Of a DNA stretch of 64,000 nucleotides, positions 59,271 to 64,000 are shown piece by piece. The stretch spans positions 1,860,001 through 1,924,000 of the forward strand of contig NZ_VFNL01000001.1 of the NCBI RefSeq assembly GCF_006715565.1, given 5' to 3'. The stretch's first letter is position 1; every line of letters starts with the position of its first letter. Under the pieces are notes generated by a model. It made no database searches and had not been told where the DNA came from. It saw only the letters and a list, made by a program, of their open reading frames with translations. The position numbers were made by a program, and so were the translations under genes. Source of the stretch: Microbacterium sp. SLBN-154 (lineage in GTDB: Bacteria; Actinomycetota; Actinomycetes; Actinomycetales; Microbacteriaceae).

Positions 59271-59278
59271 CGGACCGG

Positions 59279-59301
59279 ATGTCGGAGGGCGCGCCTACCC
59301 T
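59279..59301 (+). promoter_or_regulatory. uvrB promoter of the RecA-independent damage (PafBC) type
   Basis: ATGTCGGAG (59279-59287), 8 nt, TACCCT (59296-59301), then 6 nt and the GTG. This fits TTGTCRGTG-N8-TANNNT with two mismatches in the first element. The same layout lies before uvrA. Confidence 0.7.
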
Positions 59302-59307
59302 GGAACA

Positions 59308-61386
59308 GTGCAGACCACACGATCCGTCAGGCCCTTCGAGGTCGTCAGCGAGTACGAGCCGTCCGGCGACCAGCCGTCGGCGATCGCCGACCTCGCCGCC
59401 CGCATCAACGCCGGCGAAACCGACGTCGTCCTGCTGGGAGCGACCGGAACGGGAAAGTCCGCCACCACCGCGTGGCTGATCGAGGCGGTGCAGCGGCCCA
59501 CCCTGGTGCTGGCGCACAACAAGACCCTGGCCGCCCAGCTGGCCAACGAGTTCCGCGAGCTCATGCCCCACAACGCGGTCGAGTACTTCGTGTCGTACTA
59601 CGACTACTACCAGCCCGAGGCCTACGTGCCGCAGACCGATACCTTCATCGAGAAGGACTCCTCCATCAACGCCGAAGTCGAGCGGCTGCGCCACTCGACG
59701 ACGAACTCGCTGCTGTCCCGACGTGACGTCGTGGTGGTCTCGACCGTCTCGTGCATCTACGGGCTCGGCGCGCCCGAGGAGTACCTGCGTGCGATGGTGG
59801 CGCTGCAGGTGGGCGAGGTCTACGACCGTGACGCGCTGATCCGCAAATTCATCTCCATGCAGTACAACCGCAACGATGTGGACTTCTCACGAGGGAACTT
59901 CCGCGTCCGGGGCGACACGATCGAGATCATCCCGGTGTACGAGGAGTACGCCATCCGGATCGAGATGTTCGGCGACGAGATCGAGGCGCTGTACATGCTC
60001 CACCCCCTCACGGGCGACGTCGTGCAGCGCATGGAGTCGGTTCCGATCTTCCCCGCCTCCCACTACGTCGCGGGCACGGAGACCGTTCAGCGCGCGATCG
60101 GGACGATCGAGCACGAGCTCGCCGAGCGCCTGAAGGAGCTGGAGTCGCAGAACAAGCTGCTCGAAGCGCAACGGCTGCGGATGCGGACGACGTTTGACCT
60201 CGAGATGCTTCAGCAGCTGGGTTTCTGCTCGGGTATCGAGAACTACTCGCGTCATCTGGACGGACGGATGCCGGGGGAGCCGCCGCACACTCTGCTGGAC
60301 TTCTTCCCCGACGACTTCCTCATGGTCATCGACGAATCGCACGTGACCGTTCCGCAGATCGGCGCGATGTACGAGGGCGATGCCTCTCGAAAGCGCACGC
60401 TGGTGGAGCACGGGTTCCGGCTCCCCAGCGCGCTGGACAACCGACCGCTGCGGTGGGACGAGTTCAAGGAGCGCATCGGACAGACGGTCTACCTCTCGGC
60501 GACCCCCGGGCGATATGAGATGGGCATCGCCGACGGGGTGGTCGAGCAGATCATCCGACCCACCGGACTGATCGACCCGCAGATCGTGGTCAAGCCGTCG
60601 AAGGGCCAGATCGATGACCTCCTCGAAGAGATCCGCCTGCGTGTGGAGCGCGACGAGCGCGTGCTGGTGACGACCCTGACCAAGAAGATGGCCGAGGAGC
60701 TCACCGACTTCCTCGGCGAGCACGGCGTGCGCGTGCGGTACCTGCACTCCGACGTCGACACCCTGCGACGGGTGGAGCTGCTGACCGAACTGCGCGCGGG
60801 CGTGTACGACGTCCTGGTCGGCATCAACCTGCTTCGCGAGGGTCTCGACCTGCCGGAGGTTTCGCTGGTATCGATCCTGGATGCCGATAAGGAGGGCTTC
60901 CTCCGATCCGGCACCTCCCTCATCCAGACCATCGGCCGTGCGGCGCGGAATGTCTCGGGTGAGGTGCACATGTATGCCGACACCATCACCGATTCGATGC
61001 GGAACGCCATCGACGAGACCAACCGTCGACGCGACAAGCAGATCGCGTACAACCTCGAGCACGGCATCGATCCGCAGCCCCTGCGCAAGCGGATCGCCGA
61101 CATCACCGAGGTGCTCGCTCGCGAGGCGGACGACACCAAAGCCCTGCTGAACCGCAAGGATGCGCGAGTGAAGTCGGGGAAGGGCAAGTCGCCCACGCCG
61201 CAGCTGCGACGGGAGGGCATCGCAGCCGAGGGTGCCGAGCAGTTGGAGGCCACGATCGCCGACCTCTCCGGCCAGATGCTTGCGGCCGCGGGGGAGCTGA
61301 AGTTCGAGCTCGCGGCGCGCCTGCGTGACGAGGTGCAGGACCTCAAGAAGGAGCTTCGCGCGATGGAGCGCGCCGGTCATGCCTGA
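59308..61386 (+). CDS. uvrB: Excinuclease ABC subunit UvrB
   Basis: UvrB verifies damage and loads UvrC in nucleotide excision repair. The 692-residue protein has Walker [14 protein letters not shown] (K50), and the beta-hairpin [52 protein letters not shown]. It also has DEXX-type [21 protein letters not shown] and motif [13 protein letters not shown]-terminal UvrC-binding coiled coil ([36 protein letters not shown]) closes the protein. The GTG start at 59308 is fixed by the leaderless promoter. The next gene overlaps its end by eight bases. Confidence 0.97.
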   Translation: MQTTRSVRPFEVVSEYEPSGDQPSAIADLAARINAGETDVVLLGATGTGKSATTAWLIEAVQRPTLVLAHNKTLAAQLANEFRELMPHNAVEYFVSYYDYYQPEAYVPQTDTFIEKDSSINAEVERLRHSTTNSLLSRRDVVVVSTVSCIYGLGAPEEYLRAMVALQVGEVYDRDALIRKFISMQYNRNDVDFSRGNFRVRGDTIEIIPVYEEYAIRIEMFGDEIEALYMLHPLTGDVVQRMESVPIFPASHYVAGTETVQRAIGTIEHELAERLKELESQNKLLEAQRLRMRTTFDLEMLQQLGFCSGIENYSRHLDGRMPGEPPHTLLDFFPDDFLMVIDESHVTVPQIGAMYEGDASRKRTLVEHGFRLPSALDNRPLRWDEFKERIGQTVYLSATPGRYEMGIADGVVEQIIRPTGLIDPQIVVKPSKGQIDDLLEEIRLRVERDERVLVTTLTKKMAEELTDFLGEHGVRVRYLHSDVDTLRRVELLTELRAGVYDVLVGINLLREGLDLPEVSLVSILDADKEGFLRSGTSLIQTIGRAARNVSGEVHMYADTITDSMRNAIDETNRRRDKQIAYNLEHGIDPQPLRKRIADITEVLAREADDTKALLNRKDARVKSGKGKSPTPQLRREGIAAEGAEQLEATIADLSGQMLAAAGELKFELAARLRDEVQDLKKELRAMERAGHA

Positions 61387-61816
61387 CGTGGGGATGGCAC
61401 AGCGTGTCAGCCTCATCACTCTGGGTGCAGCGGACCTCGAACGCGCGTTGGCCTTCTACCGCGCGCTGGGGTGGTCGCCGCACGAACAGTCGATCGACGG
61501 TGTGGTCGCCTTCTTCCAGCTCGACGGGTTCGTCCTCGCGCTGTGGGGGAGGGCAGAGCTCGCCGAGGATTCCGGTGTGGACGACCCCGGCGGATGGGGC
61601 GGGGTGACTCTGGCGCACAACGTGTCCTCCGTCTCCGCCGTCGACGCCCTTCTCGCCGCGGCCGCGGACGCGGGTGCCCGGATCAGTCGTCCGGCTGGGC
61701 CGACCACGTGGGGCGGCTATTCGGGTGTCTTCGTCGATCCGGACGGTCACCCGTGGGAGGTCGCGCACAATCCCGGATGGCGGCTCGACGCCGCGGGGCG
61801 GGTGTCGATCGGCTGA
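61379..61816 (+). CDS. VOC (glyoxalase/bleomycin resistance) family protein
   Basis: This 145-residue vicinal-oxygen-chelate protein has [54 protein letters not shown]. It continues with [60 protein letters not shown]. The two half-domains and final DPDGHPWEV are typical. Substrate is unknown. The ATG overlaps the uvrB stop; an internal ATG at 61394 would drop five residues. It sits between uvrB and uvrA. Confidence 0.86.
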   Translation: MPDVGMAQRVSLITLGAADLERALAFYRALGWSPHEQSIDGVVAFFQLDGFVLALWGRAELAEDSGVDDPGGWGGVTLAHNVSSVSAVDALLAAAADAGARISRPAGPTTWGGYSGVFVDPDGHPWEVAHNPGWRLDAAGRVSIG

Positions 61817-61860
61817 GAGGATCGTGCCGAGGTTCTCGCTCGGCGCGAACGCCGGACTCC

Positions 61861-61883
61861 ATGTCGGAGGCCCCACCTACACT
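61861..61883 (+). promoter_or_regulatory. uvrA promoter of the RecA-independent damage (PafBC) type
   Basis: ATGTCGGAG (61861-61869), 8 nt, TACACT (61878-61883), then 6 nt and the GTG. The first element, the spacer and the distance to the start are identical to the uvrB promoter. Confidence 0.7.
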
Positions 61884-61889
61884 TGACGG

Positions 61890-64000
61890 GTGCCCATCGT
61901 TCCCGTCGCCCTGCCCGGTTCTCCAGCTTCCACAGGCCTTCCGACCGGCTCCGCATCCGGCGGTAATCACTCTTTCGGGTCGTCCGGAAAGCTCAGCGTC
62001 CGAGGCGCGCGCGTCCACAATCTGAAGGACGTCGACCTCGACATCCCTCGTGACTCGCTCGTCGTCTTCACCGGCCTGTCGGGGTCGGGGAAATCCAGCC
62101 TCGCCTTCGACACGATCTTCGCCGAAGGTCAGCGCCGATACGTCGAGTCGCTGAGCGCCTACGCCCGCCAGTTCCTCGGCCAGGTCGACCGGCCAGACGT
62201 GGACTTCATCGAGGGCTTGAGCCCCGCCGTCTCGATCGATCAGAAGTCGACCAACCGCAACCCCCGGTCGACGGTAGGCACGATCACCGAGATCCATGAC
62301 TACATGCGTCTGCTGTGGGCCCGCATCGGCATACCGCACTGCCCCGAGTGCGGCGAGATCATCCAACGGCAGACCGTGCAGCAGATCGCCGATCAGCTGA
62401 TGGAGCTCCCCGAGCGCACCCGATATCAGATCGTCGCGCCGGTGGTCTCGCAGAAGAAGGGCGAGTTCGTCGACCTCTTCAAGGAGTTGAGCGCCAAGGG
62501 CTACTCGCGGGCCATCGTCGACGGCGACATGGTTCAGCTCGCCGACGCCCCGGCGCTGAAGAAGAGCTACAAGCACGACATCGCGGTGGTCGTCGACCGC
62601 CTGGTCGCAAGCCCCGACATCCTCTCTCGGGTCACCGACTCGGTGGAGACGGCACTGGGCCTGGCCGGCGGAGTCATGCAGGTCAATTTCGTCGACCGCG
62701 AGGGCGATGAGGCCTGGCAGTCCTTCTCCGAGAAGCTGGCGTGCCCGAACGGGCATCCGCTGCAACTCACCGAGATCGAACCGCGCACGTTCTCCTTCAA
62801 CGCTCCGTTCGGCGCCTGTCCCGCCTGCTCGGGTCTCGGCACCCGCATGTCGGTGGACGTCGAGCTCATGATCGGCGACGAGGACCTCTCGATCCGCGAC
62901 GGCGTGCTGATCCCGTGGACGACACAGGGCAAGGGGCTCTTCCAGTACTACGAGCGGCTGTTGGAGGGGCTGGCCCGCGACCTGGACTTCTCGCTCGACA
63001 CCCCGTGGCGCAAGCTCCCCGCCGACATCAAGGACGCAGTCCTGCGCGGCGAGAACTACAAGGTCACCGTCCGGTGGAAGAACCGGTACGGGCGGGAGAT
63101 GCGGTACTCCTCGGGCTTCGAGGGCGTCGTCCCCTACATCGAGCGACAGTATCTCCAGGCCGAGTCCGACACACAGCGGCAGCGGTGGGCGGAGTTCCTC
63201 CGAGAGGTCCCCTGCCCGGTCTGCGACGGCGCGCGGCTGAAGCCCGAGGTGCTGGCGGTGCAGGTGCACGGACATTCCATCGCGGAGGCCTCACGGCTGA
63301 GCTTGGGTGACGCCCACGCGTTCTTCGCCGACCTCGAGCTCACCCCGCGAGAAGCCAAGATCGCCGCGCAGGTGCTGCGCGAGATCCGCCTCCGGCTCGA
63401 CTTCCTCATCCAGGTGGGGCTGAACTACCTCAACCTCAGTCGTTCGGCCGGTTCGCTGTCGGGGGGAGAGGCGCAGCGCATCCGCCTCGCGACGCAGATC
63501 GGCTCGGGCCTCACCGGCGTGCTCTACGTCCTCGACGAGCCCTCCATCGGCCTGCACCAGCGTGACAACCGTCGCCTGATCGAGACCCTGGTCAAGCTGC
63601 GCGACCTCGGCAACACCCTGATCGTCGTCGAGCACGACGAGGAGACGATCCACGCCGCGGACTGGATCGTCGACATCGGTCCGCGCGCCGGCGTCGACGG
63701 CGGCGAGGTGGTGCACTCCGGACCGCTCGATGCGCTCCTGGCCGACCCGCAGTCGATCACCGGCGACTATCTCTCCGGTCGGCGCGCGATCCCGACGCCC
63801 AAGAAGCGGCGCCGGATCGATCGCTCGCGCAAGATCAGCGTCGTGGGCGCCCGGGCCAACAACCTCCGCAACGTCACGGTCGACTTCCCCCTCGGTGTGC
63901 TCACGGCCGTGACCGGGGTCAGCGGTTCGGGCAAGTCGTCACTGGTGAACGACATCCTGTATCAGGTCCTGGCCTCGCGGCTCAACGGTGCGCGCACCGT
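61890..64000 (+). CDS. uvrA: Excinuclease ABC subunit UvrA (5' part)
   Basis: UvrA recognises DNA damage as a dimeric ABC ATPase. The window holds the first ~703 codons; the gene continues beyond it. A 33-residue Ser/Gly/Pro-rich extension precedes the family start [20 protein letters not shown]. Seen are Walker [47 protein letters not shown] and the zinc cysteines CPECG and CPAC. The first ABC signature region [45 protein letters not shown] and the second Walker [12 protein letters not shown] also appear. The GTG start is set by the leaderless damage promoter. Confidence 0.96.
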   Translation, partial: MPIVPVALPGSPASTGLPTGSASGGNHSFGSSGKLSVRGARVHNLKDVDLDIPRDSLVVFTGLSGSGKSSLAFDTIFAEGQRRYVESLSAYARQFLGQVDRPDVDFIEGLSPAVSIDQKSTNRNPRSTVGTITEIHDYMRLLWARIGIPHCPECGEIIQRQTVQQIADQLMELPERTRYQIVAPVVSQKKGEFVDLFKELSAKGYSRAIVDGDMVQLADAPALKKSYKHDIAVVVDRLVASPDILSRVTDSVETALGLAGGVMQVNFVDREGDEAWQSFSEKLACPNGHPLQLTEIEPRTFSFNAPFGACPACSGLGTRMSVDVELMIGDEDLSIRDGVLIPWTTQGKGLFQYYERLLEGLARDLDFSLDTPWRKLPADIKDAVLRGENYKVTVRWKNRYGREMRYSSGFEGVVPYIERQYLQAESDTQRQRWAEFLREVPCPVCDGARLKPEVLAVQVHGHSIAEASRLSLGDAHAFFADLELTPREAKIAAQVLREIRLRLDFLIQVGLNYLNLSRSAGSLSGGEAQRIRLATQIGSGLTGVLYVLDEPSIGLHQRDNRRLIETLVKLRDLGNTLIVVEHDEETIHAADWIVDIGPRAGVDGGEVVHSGPLDALLADPQSITGDYLSGRRAIPTPKKRRRIDRSRKISVVGARANNLRNVTVDFPLGVLTAVTGVSGSGKSSLVNDILYQVLASRLNGART

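Noticed and set aside
61835..61851. GTTC...GAAC pair upstream of uvrA as a LexA (SOS) box
   Set aside because: The half-sites are in the wrong order; actinobacterial SOS boxes are GAAC-N4-GTTC. The RecA-independent promoter explains the region better.
1..64000. CRISPR arrays, defence islands, prophage, transposases, tRNA and rRNA genes
   Set aside because: I looked for direct repeats, integrase or transposase motifs and RNA-gene sequences on both strands and found none I could support.

Overview
The window is high-GC DNA (codon third positions almost all G or C) from an actinobacterium. The division and cell-wall gene order (murF-mraY-murD-ftsW-murG-murC-ftsQ-ftsZ-yggS-sepF-yggT-divIVA-lspA), the lack of ftsA, the split cta/qcr respiratory loci and several protein families (DUF3043, DUF6716) point to Microbacteriaceae, most likely Microbacterium or a close relative. 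This is inferred from gene content, not from a marker-gene search. I found no rRNA, tRNA, CRISPR array, insertion sequence or prophage.

Layout. 1-13.0 kb: the dcw cluster. It runs from peptidoglycan precursor synthesis (murF, mraY, murD, murG, murC) through the divisome (ftsW, ftsQ, ftsZ, sepF) to polar growth (divIVA), lspA and an RluD-type pseudouridine synthase. 13.0-23.9 kb: a GNAT acetyltransferase, a NUDIX hydrolase divergent from dnaE, a membrane protein, hisD, nrdR, pyrD, a DUF3043 membrane protein and an M20 dipeptidase. 24.0-33.5 kb: an A-type Fe-S carrier, then the aerobic respiratory chain. ctaC-ctaD-ctaF run on the plus strand. ctaE-qcrC-qcrA-qcrB run convergently on the minus strand and encode the menaquinol:cytochrome c part of a bcc-aa3 supercomplex. 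A PP2C phosphatase and a rhodanese protein lie between the two. 33.6-41.0 kb: trpD, a PHP protein, a transporter and a set of poorly characterised small and lipoprotein genes. 41.1-45.4 kb: a tightly coupled nonulosonate (sialic-acid-like) locus. It has a sialyltransferase-like enzyme, a CMP-sugar synthetase fused to a HAD phosphatase, a short NeuB-type synthase and a DUF6716 glycosyltransferase. 45.4-54.6 kb: an NSS amino-acid importer with its small subunit, a FUSC protein, a MarR regulator, rpsA and two MFS transporters. 54.6-64 kb: a sensor kinase, a degenerate-GGDEF protein and a lone receiver protein, then coaE, a glycine-rich protein, uvrB, a VOC protein and the start of uvrA, which runs off the window.

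Main observations. (1) uvrB and uvrA have nearly superimposable promoters, ATGTCGGAG-N8-TACNCT followed by exactly 6 nt and a GTG start. They match the mycobacterial RecA-independent DNA-damage (PafBC-type) promoter. A weaker relative precedes dnaE. (2) Many genes look leaderless, with a TANNNT -10 element 6-7 nt before the start codon. In five cases the TAA or TAG stop codon of the upstream gene is the first half of that -10. (3) The nonulosonate locus has no NeuC-type epimerase, has a phosphatase domain on NeuA, and has a NeuB without the SAF domain. This suggests a Kdn-like, sugar-phosphate-based route to a cell-surface glycan. (4) A perfect 9-bp inverted repeat spans the start codon of pyrD, and two inverted repeats precede ftsZ.
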